Below, in pieces: positions 1-6,608 of a stretch of DNA of 9,856 bases. Each line of letters opens with the position of its first letter. Positions within the stretch are counted from its first letter, which is position 1. The DNA comes from DASQWC01 sp035640475 (GTDB taxonomy: Bacteria > Actinomycetota > JAICYB01). The stretch covers positions 1 through 9,856 of the forward strand of contig DASQWC010000132.1 in the NCBI GenBank assembly GCA_035640475.1. The letters run 5' to 3'. Both the position numbers and the translations under genes were made by a program. The notes under the pieces were generated by a model. It ran no database searches. It saw nothing but the letters and a program-made list of their open reading frames with translations, and was not told the DNA's origin.

Positions 1-15
1 GACGTTGAAGCGTGC

Positions 16-21
16 TAGAAC
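16..21 (+). promoter_or_regulatory. candidate -10 element for the first gene
   Basis: TAGAAC lies six bases before the GTG at 28 and no Shine-Dalgarno sequence is visible there. The spacing resembles that of the other genes in this window that seem to give leaderless mRNAs. No -35 can be judged because the window begins here. Weak evidence on its own. Confidence 0.3.
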
Positions 22-27
22 GTCGGC

Positions 28-375
28 GTGGAGGATCGATTCGCCCGCCAATCGCGAAACGAGGCTCTCTTCCGCGAGGTGAACGAGCGGATCGCCGAAC
101 TCGGCGAAAGAGCGGAGGCGTGGGCGCCCGACGGGACAATCCAGTTCATGTGCGAGTGCGGCGAGGAGGGCGGCTGCGGTCAGCGCGTCCGCGTGCCGAT
201 CGAGGTCTACGAGCGGGTGCGGTCACAGGATGATCGCTTCGTGGTTCGCCCGGGCCACGAAACACCCCAGATAGAACACGCGGTCGAGTGGTCTGACGAC
301 TACGTGGTCGTGGACAAGGTCCAAGCTGCGGAGCCGTACGTCGAGGACGACCCCCGCGGCGCGCCCTCGAGCTAG
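28..375 (+). CDS. small protein with a CxCx5C motif, function unknown
   Basis: A 115-residue protein of unknown function. An N-terminal helical, charged segment (about residues 1-35) is followed by a compact domain with Cys42, Cys44 and Cys50 in the pattern FMCECGEEGGC, then a stretch with RFVVRPGH (His77) and a second His at 84, ending in a hydrophobic strand (DYVVVDKV, 91-98). Cys42, Cys44, Cys50 and His77 could bind a metal such as zinc; this is inference from spacing only. I recognise the general pattern (FxCECG...C...FVVxPGHE) as a small uncharacterised protein common in actinobacteria, but no function is known to me. The GTG at 28 is chosen because it keeps the whole conserved part and follows a -10-like element at 16-21. 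The gene ends at TAG 373-375, immediately before the arsR-type promoter, so it is probably its own unit. Confidence 0.75.
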   Translation: MEDRFARQSRNEALFREVNERIAELGERAEAWAPDGTIQFMCECGEEGGCGQRVRVPIEVYERVRSQDDRFVVRPGHETPQIEHAVEWSDDYVVVDKVQAAEPYVEDDPRGAPSS

Positions 376-377
376 CC

Positions 378-404
378 ACTTAGTAAGTTGCCTCTTACGT
401 AAGT
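378..404 (+). promoter_or_regulatory. candidate operator: two near-palindromes upstream of the ArsR-type gene
   Basis: CTTAGTAAG (379-387) and CTTACGTAAG (394-403) are both self-complementary, the second perfectly so. Together they also form a larger inverted repeat, ACTTAGTAAG against CTTACGTAAGT, with one extra G in the right arm and the six bases TTGCCT between. They overlap the predicted -35 and the spacer of the promoter, the place where an ArsR-family dimer would block RNA polymerase. Autoregulation is inferred from the position. Confidence 0.55.
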
Positions 405-416
405 CTTTGCTTAAAT
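388..416 (+). promoter_or_regulatory. candidate promoter for the arsR-AHSA1-VOC operon
   Basis: TTGCCT (388-393) and TTAAAT (411-416) are separated by 17 bases, a normal sigma70-type spacing. The -10 ends seven bases before the GTG at 424 and no Shine-Dalgarno is present, so transcription would begin at or next to the start codon and give a leaderless mRNA. The AT-rich stretch stands out against its GC-rich surroundings. Confidence 0.5.
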
Positions 417-423
417 AGCGGCG

Positions 424-744
424 GTGGAGGCCGCGCTCAAAGCCATCGCCGCACCGACCCGGCGCCGCATCCTTACGCTCGTCCGCGACGACGAGCTGAG
501 CGCAGGCGAGATCGCGTCGCACTTCGACGTGACGCGTCCGGCGGTCTCCCAGCACCTGAACGTCCTGAAGGAGGCGGGGCTCGTGAGCGAGCGACGCAAC
601 GGCACACGCCGCCTGTATCGGGCACGTCCCGAAGGGCTCGCCGAGCTCAAGGACTTCCTCGAGGAGTTCTGGGACGTCCGGCTCGAGGCACTGAAACGCG
701 AAGCGGAAAAGGAGGAGAAGAAGAAGCATGGACGCCGCAACTGA
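424..744 (+). CDS. ArsR-family winged-helix transcriptional repressor
   Basis: A 106-residue ArsR/SmtB-type DNA-binding protein. The N-terminal PTRRRILTLV helix is followed by the helix-turn-helix at about residues 27-54 (AGEIASHFDVTRPAVSQHLN...) and the wing RRNGTRRLYRA (58-67). The metal-binding cysteine motif of ArsR and SmtB is absent, so this belongs to the metal-independent branch often found beside AHSA1/SRPBCC genes. The C-terminal end is a highly charged Lys/Glu/Arg tail (about 86-106) that may help dimerisation. The start is GTG 424, directly behind a -10 element and without a ribosome binding site. The 3' end overlaps the next gene by 17 nt, so the two are transcribed together and probably coupled in translation. 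It presumably represses its own operon through the palindromes at 378-404; the ligand cannot be predicted. Confidence 0.9.
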   Translation: MEAALKAIAAPTRRRILTLVRDDELSAGEIASHFDVTRPAVSQHLNVLKEAGLVSERRNGTRRLYRARPEGLAELKDFLEEFWDVRLEALKREAEKEEKKKHGRRN

Positions 745-1192
745 TACGACGGTCTACGAGCGCACGCTCACGATCGATGCCAGCCCAGAGACGGTCTGGG
801 AGTTCTTCGTCGACCCCGACAAGCTCATGCGCTGGAAGGGAATCAACGCCGACCTCGACCCGCAGCCCGGCGGCATCTACCACTGCGAGGTCATCTCGGG
901 CCACACCGCACGAGGTGAGTTCGTCGAACTCGACAAGCCCAACCGCCTCGTCTTCACCTGGGGCTGGGACGGAAGCGCCGACGTTCCACCCGGCTCGTCG
1001 ACCGTCGAGGTCGAGCTGACGCCCGACGGCGACGGCACCAATCTTCGCTTCATCCACCGAGACCTTCCGAGCGCAGAATCCGTCGCGTCGCACGCGCACG
1101 GGTGGGACCACTACCTCCCGCGACTTCAGCTTGCCGCTGCCGGCAAAAACCCCGGCGCCGACGAGTGGGTCACGAATCCGCCCTCGATGTAG
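728..1192 (+). CDS. AHSA1/SRPBCC-domain protein
   Basis: A 154-residue protein of the START-like SRPBCC superfamily, AHSA1-like subgroup (homologous to the C-terminal domain of activator of Hsp90 ATPase). Recognisable parts are the opening strand YERTLTIDASPETVWEFFVDPDKLMRW (10-36), the PGGIYHCEVISGHTARGEFVELD core (48-69), RLVFTWGW (73-80), the strand STVEVELTPDGDGTNLRFIHRDLP (91-114) and the C-terminal helix GWDHYLPRLQLAAAG (125-139). The family folds round a hydrophobic cavity; bacterial members are mostly of unknown function and are typically paired with ArsR-type regulators, as here. ATG 728 lies inside arsR, with GGAGGA at 711-716 as a somewhat distant Shine-Dalgarno. The VOC gene follows 13 nt after its stop. 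A small-molecule binding or detoxification role is inferred only from the fold and the operon. Confidence 0.88.
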   Translation: MDAATDTTVYERTLTIDASPETVWEFFVDPDKLMRWKGINADLDPQPGGIYHCEVISGHTARGEFVELDKPNRLVFTWGWDGSADVPPGSSTVEVELTPDGDGTNLRFIHRDLPSAESVASHAHGWDHYLPRLQLAAAGKNPGADEWVTNPPSM

Positions 1193-1199
1193 AAAGGAG
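1193..1199 (+). promoter_or_regulatory. ribosome binding site that fixes the VOC gene start
   Basis: AAAGGAG stands six bases before the ATG at 1206. It supports this start over the in-frame ATG at 1131, which would lie inside the AHSA1 gene. Confidence 0.75.
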
Positions 1200-1205
1200 A
1201 TACGC

Positions 1206-1553
1206 ATGACACATCCGGTTGTGCACTTCGAGGTCGCGGGCAAAGACCTCGACAAGCTCCAGAAGTTCTACGCCGACCTGTTCGGCTGGAAGACGCAGAA
1301 GGTGCCGGGCGACATGCCGTACGCGATGGTCGAGAAGGAAGGCGACGGCATCGGCGGCGGCATCGGCGAAGCGCCGGACGGGAACGGCCACGTCACCTTC
1401 TACGTCGGCACCGACGACCCGCAAGCGACGCTCGACAAGGCCGAGCAGCTCGGTGGCAAGACGATCCTCCCCGTCACCGAGCTCCCGCAGGTGACGATCG
1501 CGATGTTCGCCGACCCCGAAGGGCACGTGGTCGGACTCGCCAAGGGGATGTAA
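1206..1553 (+). CDS. VOC-superfamily (glyoxalase/bleomycin-resistance-like) protein
   Basis: A 115-residue single VOC module made of two beta-alpha-beta-beta-beta repeats. The first has VVHFEVAGKDLDKLQKFYADLFGW (5-28), the typical opening of the family. The second has GHVTFYVGTDDPQATLDKAEQLGGKTI (61-87) and ends with TIAMFADPEGHVVGLAKG (97-114). His7, His62 and Glu105 or His107 are at positions that bind the metal in glyoxalase-type members, but whether this protein holds a metal is not certain. Members act as isomerases, dioxygenases or drug-binding proteins; the substrate cannot be told. It is the last gene of the ArsR-AHSA1-VOC operon, and a strong hairpin follows its stop codon at once. 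Confidence 0.88.
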   Translation: MTHPVVHFEVAGKDLDKLQKFYADLFGWKTQKVPGDMPYAMVEKEGDGIGGGIGEAPDGNGHVTFYVGTDDPQATLDKAEQLGGKTILPVTELPQVTIAMFADPEGHVVGLAKGM

Positions 1554-1578
1554 GAGGGGGAGCGCGAAGCTCCCCCTC
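1554..1578. terminator. hairpin terminator between convergent genes
   Basis: GAGGGGGAGC (1554-1563) pairs perfectly with GCTCCCCCTC (1569-1578) round the five-base loop GCGAA. It sits in the 38-nt gap between the VOC stop and the stop of the convergent MFS gene. There is no T-tract on either side, so it is a GC-rich hairpin of the kind common in actinobacteria, and it can serve both directions. Confidence 0.75.
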
Positions 1579-1591
1579 ACACTCCTACGAT

Positions 1592-3040
1592 CTAGGCGGC
1601 CAGGTCGAGCGCAGGCTCGGCGTCGACGGCCTCGGCACTCTGCTCGAGTTCGTCCCGACGGATGAGGGTCAAGGCGGCCGCGATCCCGACGGCCGCAATG
1701 ATCACGCCCGCCAAGAACGCACCGTGGAACCCGCTCACAAGGGCCGACGCGCGCGTTGCGCCGCCGGCGAGTGCGTCATCCGTTCGCGACGTCGCGATTG
1801 TCGACAGCGCTGCGATACCGAGCGCGCCGCCGATCTGCTGCGACGTGTTGATCAATCCTGACGCGAGTCCCGCCTCCGCTGCCTCGACGCCGGCGAGCGC
1901 CGCGATCGAGATCGGCACGAACGAGAAGCCGAGACCGACGGCAATCAGCAGGAAGCCGGGCAGCAGATCACCGAGATACGAACCGCCCACCGAGACCTGC
2001 GTGAAGTACACGAGGCCACCCGTCAGCGAGACCATGCCGATCAGCAGCGCCGGCTTCACGCCGATGCGCGTCACGAGCTGAGCCGCGATCGCGGACGTGA
2101 AGATGGCCGTGCCTGCGACGGCGAGATACGCCACACCGGTCTTCATCGCCGAGTAGCCGAGCACCTGCTGCATGTAGAGCGTCAGCATCAGGAAGAGCGA
2201 GAACGTTGCCGTCCCGAGGATGAACCCGGCGACGTTGGCTCCGCTGACGGTCTTGATGCGCAGGATGCCGAGGCGCATCAGCGGCTCGGAATGGCGCAGC
2301 TCCCACGCGACGAAGCCGACGAGCAGAACGAGGGCTGCGGCAAAGAACGCGACCGTCTTCGCGGCGAGCCAGCCGTCCTGGCCCGCCTGCGTGATCGCGT
2401 AGACGAGCGACGACAGTCCACCGGTCACCAGCACCGCACCGAGCGCGTCGAACGACTTCACCGAAGCGTCGCGGCTCTCCCTGAGCAGGAACGGCGCGAA
2501 CGCCAGCGCAGCGACACCGACCGGAACGTTGACGAAGAAGATCCACTCCCAGCTGAGCGCGTCGGTGAGGACGCCGCCCATCAAGACGCCGGCGGCGGCA
2601 CCGAAGCCGCCGACCGCGCCCCACACGCCGAGCGCGATGTTGCGCTCACGCCCTTCGGTGAAGGTCGTCGAGAGGATCGACAGCGCCGCCGGCGTGATCA
2701 CCGCCGCGCCGAGGCCCTGGAACGCGCGGGCCGAGATGAGCGACGCCTCGGACCACGCCAGACCGGCGAAGAGCGAGGCGAGCGAGAAGACGACGAGACC
2801 TGCGAGGAAGATCCGTCTCCGCCCGAGCAGGTCGGCCGCGCGGCCGCCGAGCAACAGGAAGCCGCCGAAGACGAGCGCGTACGCGCTGATCACCCACTGC
2901 AGGTTCTCCTGCGAGAAACCGAGGTCGACCTGGATCGACGGCAACGCGACGTTCACGATTGCGATGTCCAGGACGACCATGAACTGGACGACGCTGAGAA
3001 GCGCCAGCGCCAGCCACTTGCGTCGATCTGAAGTCACCAT
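1592..3040 (-). CDS. MFS multidrug-type exporter, DHA2 (EmrB/QacA) family, 14 TM segments
   Basis: A 482-residue major facilitator drug:proton antiporter. Family motifs are LDIAIVNVALP (24-34, motif D1 with Asp25), GGRAADLLGRRR (65-76, motif A), SARAFQGLGAAVITPA (103-118, motif B with Arg105), a motif C-like GGFGAAAGVLMGGVL (144-158) and SWEWIFFVNVPVG (163-175). Hydrophobic segments fill the protein to about residue 460 and fit the 14-helix DHA2 pattern; the last 20 residues are an acidic cytoplasmic tail. ATG 3040 is supported by AAAGGGA on the minus strand (about 3050-3056), nine bases upstream. It is convergent with the ArsR operon and shares its terminator, and diverges from the rhodanese gene. 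Such pumps export lipophilic drugs, dyes or metabolites; the substrate is unknown. A functional link with the ArsR/AHSA1/VOC genes is possible but rests only on adjacency. Confidence 0.93.
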   Translation of the reverse strand: MVTSDRRKWLALALLSVVQFMVVLDIAIVNVALPSIQVDLGFSQENLQWVISAYALVFGGFLLLGGRAADLLGRRRIFLAGLVVFSLASLFAGLAWSEASLISARAFQGLGAAVITPAALSILSTTFTEGRERNIALGVWGAVGGFGAAAGVLMGGVLTDALSWEWIFFVNVPVGVAALAFAPFLLRESRDASVKSFDALGAVLVTGGLSSLVYAITQAGQDGWLAAKTVAFFAAALVLLVGFVAWELRHSEPLMRLGILRIKTVSGANVAGFILGTATFSLFLMLTLYMQQVLGYSAMKTGVAYLAVAGTAIFTSAIAAQLVTRIGVKPALLIGMVSLTGGLVYFTQVSVGGSYLGDLLPGFLLIAVGLGFSFVPISIAALAGVEAAEAGLASGLINTSQQIGGALGIAALSTIATSRTDDALAGGATRASALVSGFHGAFLAGVIIAAVGIAAALTLIRRDELEQSAEAVDAEPALDLAA

Positions 3041-3208
3041 GGGTTCATGTCCCTTTCGCTCGAGAGAACTTGAGGTCTAAGCCCAGGTTGCCCCGCGGCC
3101 GGAAGGCTGGGAAAGGGACTCAACCGGTGAATTGCGGTACGGGTAACCGCACCGCGAGTTACTCGGACTTGGTGCGAGCCTAGGCCGAATCGGCACACTC
3201 TGAGCGTC
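3041..3208. promoter_or_regulatory. divergent intergenic region with an inverted repeat (MFS / rhodanese)
   Basis: This 168-nt gap must hold the promoters of both divergent genes. TGCGGT (3133-3138) and ACCGCA (3146-3151) form an inverted repeat with a 7-base centre, a possible operator. On the minus strand, TTAGAC (3075-3080) with TTCCGG (3099-3104) 18 bases upstream is a weak promoter candidate for the MFS gene. On the plus strand, TTGGTG (3169-3174) and CACACT (3194-3199) are a weak candidate for the rhodanese gene, with a long spacer of 19. None of these matches is strong. Confidence 0.3.
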
Positions 3209-3565
3209 GTGGGGCTTCCGACCATCACAGTGGACGAGCTGCTGCGCAAGATCGACGCCGGCGATTCGGTCGTCCTCGTCGACGCGCTCGCTCCGATGGT
3301 GTACGCGCATTCGCATCTGCCGGGCGCGATCAACATGCCGCCGTCCGCGGTCGACCGGGAGCGCCTCGCCAAGCGCATCCCCGATCGCGCGACAGAGATC
3401 ATCGTCTACTGCGCCAACGCGAACTGCGAAGACTCGGTTGCAACCGCTGAGCGGCTCCAGGCGCTCGGCTACATGAACGTCCGCCACTATCCGGGCGGCA
3501 AGGACGAGTGGCGCGAGAAAGGACTACCGCTCGAGCGAGCGGGCAGACCGTACGTTCCAAGCTGA
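3209..3565 (+). CDS. single-domain rhodanese-like sulfurtransferase
   Basis: A 118-residue rhodanese-homology domain. It shows the N-terminal VDELLRKIDAGDSVVLVDAL (8-27), the HLPGAINMP segment (36-44) in which a substrate-binding loop follows the first Rossmann-like strand, the active-site loop IVYCANANCEDS (65-76) with catalytic Cys68 and a second Cys at 73, and the C-terminal ERLQALGYMNVRHYPGGKDEWREKGLPLE (81-109) typical of the fold. Enzymes of this kind take a sulfane sulfur onto the cysteine as persulfide and pass it to thiols, cyanide or protein acceptors. Cys73 could form a disulfide or polysulfide with Cys68; this is inference. The start GTG 3209 has no Shine-Dalgarno, so it may be leaderless. 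mreB begins 13 nt after its stop, which makes a two-gene operon likely. Confidence 0.9.
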   Translation: MGLPTITVDELLRKIDAGDSVVLVDALAPMVYAHSHLPGAINMPPSAVDRERLAKRIPDRATEIIVYCANANCEDSVATAERLQALGYMNVRHYPGGKDEWREKGLPLERAGRPYVPS

Positions 3566-3578
3566 CCGCGTCGACCTT

Positions 3579-4631
3579 ATGGCTCAACGGCATTTCCACC
3601 GAAGTCGCGAGCTTGCGATCGATCTCGGCACGGCGAACACGCTCGTGTTCGTCCGCGGCGAGGGGATCGCGGTCTTCGAGCCGTCCGTCGTAGCGATCGA
3701 CGAGAGGACGGGAGCCGTTCACGCGGTCGGCGAGGACGCTCGGCGGATGATCGGCCGGACGCCGAGCACGATTCGGGCGATTCGCCCGTTGCGGCACGGC
3801 GTCATCGCCGACTTCGACATCACCGCCGACATGCTGCGGTACTTCATCCGCCGAGTGGGAGGCGGTGGCTTGTCGCTGTCGCGCGTCGTACTTTGCGTCC
3901 CTAGCGGAATCACGGATGTCGAACGAAACGCGGTCGAGGAGGCGACGCTGGCGGCAGGCGCGAGAAGCGTGTCACTGATCGAAGAGCCGATGGCGGCAGC
4001 GATCGGCGCCGGCCTTCCCGTTGCCGAACCACAGGGCACGATGGTCGTCGACATCGGCGGCGGCACGACCGAGGTCGCTGTCCTCTCGTTGGGTGGCATT
4101 GTCGTCTGGGAGTCGGTGCGCGTCGGCGGCTATGAGATGGACGACGCGATCGTTCGTCATGTCGATACGAACGCGCATTTGCTCATCGGCTCCGAGACAG
4201 CCGAGGCAGCGAAGATCGCGTGCGGCTCCGCCTGGCCCTTGCCCGAGAAGATCGAGACCGACGTCGCCGGCCGTGATCGCATCACCGGATTGCTGAAGCG
4301 GACGACCGTCGATTCGAGCGAGGTACGGAGTGCGATCGGGCAGCCGCTCGAGACGATCGTCGACACGGTGCGCCGAACGCTCGAAGTGACGCCACCCGAG
4401 CTTGCGGCCGACATCGCGAACCGCGGAATCGTCGTCGCCGGCGGCGGCGCGCTACTGCGAGGCGTCGATCAGCTGATCAGCTCCGAAACAGGCTTGCCCG
4501 TGCTCGTGGCGGAAGCACCGCTCGAATGTGTCGTCCTCGGCGCCGGTAGCAGCCTCGAGGAGAGCGAAGTGCTGTCACGGACGGCACAAAGACGCTCGCG
4601 CTTCCTTCGCCGTCGCCGCGGCCGGCGCTGA
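3579..4631 (+). CDS. mreB: MreB rod-shape-determining actin homologue
   Basis: A 350-residue bacterial actin of about the usual MreB length. The ATP-binding signatures are all present: phosphate 1 LAIDLGTANTLVFV (12-25), phosphate 2 MVVDIGGGTTEVAVLSLGGIVV (155-176), the catalytic-side EEPMAAAIGAGLP (135-147) and the adenosine motif GIVVAGGGALLRG (283-295). GRTPSTIRAIRPLRHGVIADFDITADMLRYFIR (59-91) is typical MreB. MreB polymerises under the membrane and guides the elongation machinery with MreC, MreD and RodA, none of which is next to it here. The N-terminus lacks the hydrophobic amphipathic helix of some MreBs. The C-terminus ends in a strongly basic tail, RRSRFLRRRRGRR (338-350), which might bind membrane lipids; this is inference. 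ATG 3579 has no ribosome binding site, so translation may be coupled to the rhodanese gene 13 nt upstream. A paralogue such as Mbl cannot be excluded. Confidence 0.93.
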   Translation: MAQRHFHRSRELAIDLGTANTLVFVRGEGIAVFEPSVVAIDERTGAVHAVGEDARRMIGRTPSTIRAIRPLRHGVIADFDITADMLRYFIRRVGGGGLSLSRVVLCVPSGITDVERNAVEEATLAAGARSVSLIEEPMAAAIGAGLPVAEPQGTMVVDIGGGTTEVAVLSLGGIVVWESVRVGGYEMDDAIVRHVDTNAHLLIGSETAEAAKIACGSAWPLPEKIETDVAGRDRITGLLKRTTVDSSEVRSAIGQPLETIVDTVRRTLEVTPPELAADIANRGIVVAGGGALLRGVDQLISSETGLPVLVAEAPLECVVLGAGSSLEESEVLSRTAQRRSRFLRRRRGRR

Positions 4632-4675
4632 CGTCGAGCACCGCTGTACGGGTCGTAATCGCCACGGTCAAGGCG

Positions 4676-4681
4676 TAGGCT
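4676..4681 (+). promoter_or_regulatory. candidate -10 element for the acyl-CoA synthetase gene
   Basis: TAGGCT fits the actinobacterial TAnnnT pattern and ends nine bases before ATG 4691. There is no clear Shine-Dalgarno, so a leaderless or nearly leaderless mRNA is likely. No good -35 was found. Confidence 0.4.
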
Positions 4682-4690
4682 GGTGCGCAC

Positions 4691-6595
4691 ATGCAACGAG
4701 CCGTCCCCGTCTCGCGCGTCTTCGACGAGACCTACCGGCGCTCACTGACCGACCCCGACGCGTTCTGGGCCGAAGCCGCCGCAGCGATCGACTGGGACGA
4801 GCCGTGGGACCGAGTCCTCGACGATTCCCGAGCGCCGTTCTACCGCTGGTTCGCCGGCGGCCGTATGAACAGCTGCCACAACGCGCTCGACCGGCACGTC
4901 GACAACGGCCGCGCCGACCAGACCGCGCTGATCTACGACTCGCCCGTGACGAATACCGTTGTGTCCTTCACCTACCGCGAGTTGCGGGACGCGGTGGCAC
5001 GGTTTGCGGGCGCGCTCGCGGCGCAAGGCGTCGAGCACGGCGACAGGGTGATCGTCTACATGCCGATGGTGCCGGAAGCGGTGGTCGCAATGCTCGCCTG
5101 TGCGCGGCTCGGGGCGATCCATTCCGTCGTGTTCGGCGGTTTCGCCGCCAACGAGCTGGCAACGCGTATTCACGACGCGAAGCCGAAGCTGGTCGTCTCG
5201 GCGTCTTGCGGCATCGAGCCTGGCCGTCTCGTCCCGTATAAGCCTCTCCTCGACGCGGCGATCGACTTGGTCGACTCAAAACCCTCGCGGTGCATCATCC
5301 TGCAGCGCCAGATGCTCGAGGCCGACCTCGATCCGAGGCGCGATGTCGAGTGGAACGACGCCCTCGCAGGAGCCGACGCCGTTCCATGCGTCCCGGTCGA
5401 AGCGACGCACCCGCTCTACATCCTCTACACGTCCGGCACCACCGGACAGCCGAAAGGCATCGTGCGCGACAACGGCGGCCACGCCGTCGCGCTCGAATGG
5501 ACGATGAAGCACATCTACGACGTCGACCCGGGCGAGGTCTACTGGGCCGCGTCGGACATCGGCTGGACGGTCGGGCATTCGTACACCGTCTATGCGCCGC
5601 TCTTCCACGGATGCACGAGCGTGCTCTACGAAGGCAAGCCGGTCGGCACGCCCGACGCCGGTGCGTTCTGGCGCGTGATCGAACAGCACGGCGTCTGCAC
5701 GTTCTTCACGGCGCCGACCGCGTTCCGTGCGATCCGCCAGCAGGACCCGGACGGCGAGCACATCGAGAGATACGACCTCTCAGGCTTCCGCGCCCTCTTC
5801 CTCGCCGGCGAGCGGCTCGACCCCGAAACGCTTCACTGGGCAGAGGAGAAGCTACGTGTGCCCGTCATCGACCACTACTGGCAGACCGAGACGGGGTGGC
5901 CCGTCGCCGCCAACTGCATCGGGATCGAACGGCTTCCTATCGTGCCGGGCTCGCCGACGAAACCGGTGCCTGGATGGGATTTGCGCGTCCTCGGAGAGGA
6001 CGGAAGGGAGCGTCCACGCGGAGAGATCGGGGCGCTTGTCGTGAAGCTCCCATTGCCGCCCGGCTCGTCACCGACGCTCTGGAACGCCGACGAGCGGTGG
6101 CGCACGGCGTACCTCTCGGAGTTTCCGGGCTACTACCAGACCGCTGACGCGGGCTACATCGACGAGAACGGCTACGTCTTCGTAATGGCCCGAACGGACG
6201 ACATCATCAACGTCGCCGGACACCGCCTTTCCACCGGCGCGATGGAGGAAGTCTTGGCGACTCACCCCGACGTCGCAGAGTGCGCGGTGATCGGCGTCGC
6301 GGACGAGCTGAAGGGTCAGCTGCCGTTGGGCCTACTCGTCTTGAAGGCGAGCGTCGAGCGACCGCGTGAGGAGATCGTCGCCGAGGTCGTCCAGCTGGTG
6401 CGCGAGCGCATCGGCCCGGTCGCGGCGTTCAAGTCGGCGGTGATCGTCGACCGCCTGCCGAAGACACGGTCCGGCAAGATCCTCCGCGGGACGATGCGCC
6501 GCATCGCCGACGGCGAGGAGTATTCGACGCCGCCGACGATCGACGATCCCGCAATTCTCGGGGAGATCGCCGACGCCCTCCAGCCCGTGCGCTAA
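4691..6595 (+). CDS. prpE: propionyl-CoA synthetase-type short-chain acyl-CoA ligase (AMP-forming)
   Basis: A 634-residue AMP-forming acyl-CoA synthetase of the acetyl/propionyl-CoA synthetase branch. It turns a short-chain acid, ATP and CoA into acyl-CoA by way of an acyl-adenylate. Seen in order: the ACS N-terminal domain (YRRSLTDPDAFWAEAAAAIDW, 15-35); VFGGFAANELATRI (147-160); the P-loop YTSGTTGQPKG (246-256); DIGWTVGHSYTVYAPL (289-304); GTPDAGAFWRVI (319-330); DHYWQTETGW (394-403); RTDDIINVAGHRLST (501-515); and PKTRSGKILRGTMRR (590-604) with catalytic Lys596, the usual site of regulatory acetylation. The YWQTETGWP context and FTAPTAFRAIR (339-349) point to PrpE/ACSS3-like enzymes rather than acetate-specific Acs. 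No methylcitrate or methylmalonyl genes are nearby, so the true substrate (propionate, butyrate or another short acid) is inferred. It has its own promoter candidate and ends at TAA 6593. Confidence 0.92.
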   Translation: MQRAVPVSRVFDETYRRSLTDPDAFWAEAAAAIDWDEPWDRVLDDSRAPFYRWFAGGRMNSCHNALDRHVDNGRADQTALIYDSPVTNTVVSFTYRELRDAVARFAGALAAQGVEHGDRVIVYMPMVPEAVVAMLACARLGAIHSVVFGGFAANELATRIHDAKPKLVVSASCGIEPGRLVPYKPLLDAAIDLVDSKPSRCIILQRQMLEADLDPRRDVEWNDALAGADAVPCVPVEATHPLYILYTSGTTGQPKGIVRDNGGHAVALEWTMKHIYDVDPGEVYWAASDIGWTVGHSYTVYAPLFHGCTSVLYEGKPVGTPDAGAFWRVIEQHGVCTFFTAPTAFRAIRQQDPDGEHIERYDLSGFRALFLAGERLDPETLHWAEEKLRVPVIDHYWQTETGWPVAANCIGIERLPIVPGSPTKPVPGWDLRVLGEDGRERPRGEIGALVVKLPLPPGSSPTLWNADERWRTAYLSEFPGYYQTADAGYIDENGYVFVMARTDDIINVAGHRLSTGAMEEVLATHPDVAECAVIGVADELKGQLPLGLLVLKASVERPREEIVAEVVQLVRERIGPVAAFKSAVIVDRLPKTRSGKILRGTMRRIADGEEYSTPPTIDDPAILGEIADALQPVR

Positions 6596-6608
6596 TTCGG
6601 CAACGTTG

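Noticed and set aside
1131..1205. Upstream in-frame ATG for the VOC protein
   Set aside because: The extra 25 residues are low-complexity, overlap the AHSA1 gene and lie before a good Shine-Dalgarno at 1193-1199.
647..1255. 202-codon minus-strand open frame over the AHSA1 gene
   Set aside because: No family features, and it would overlap three well-supported genes.
2291..3031. 246-codon plus-strand open frame inside the MFS region
   Set aside because: Arg/Glu-rich, no hydrophobic core or motif; antisense shadow of the exporter.
5290..6147. 285-codon open frame within the acyl-CoA synthetase gene
   Set aside because: Arg-rich out-of-frame shadow of an intact, motif-complete enzyme.
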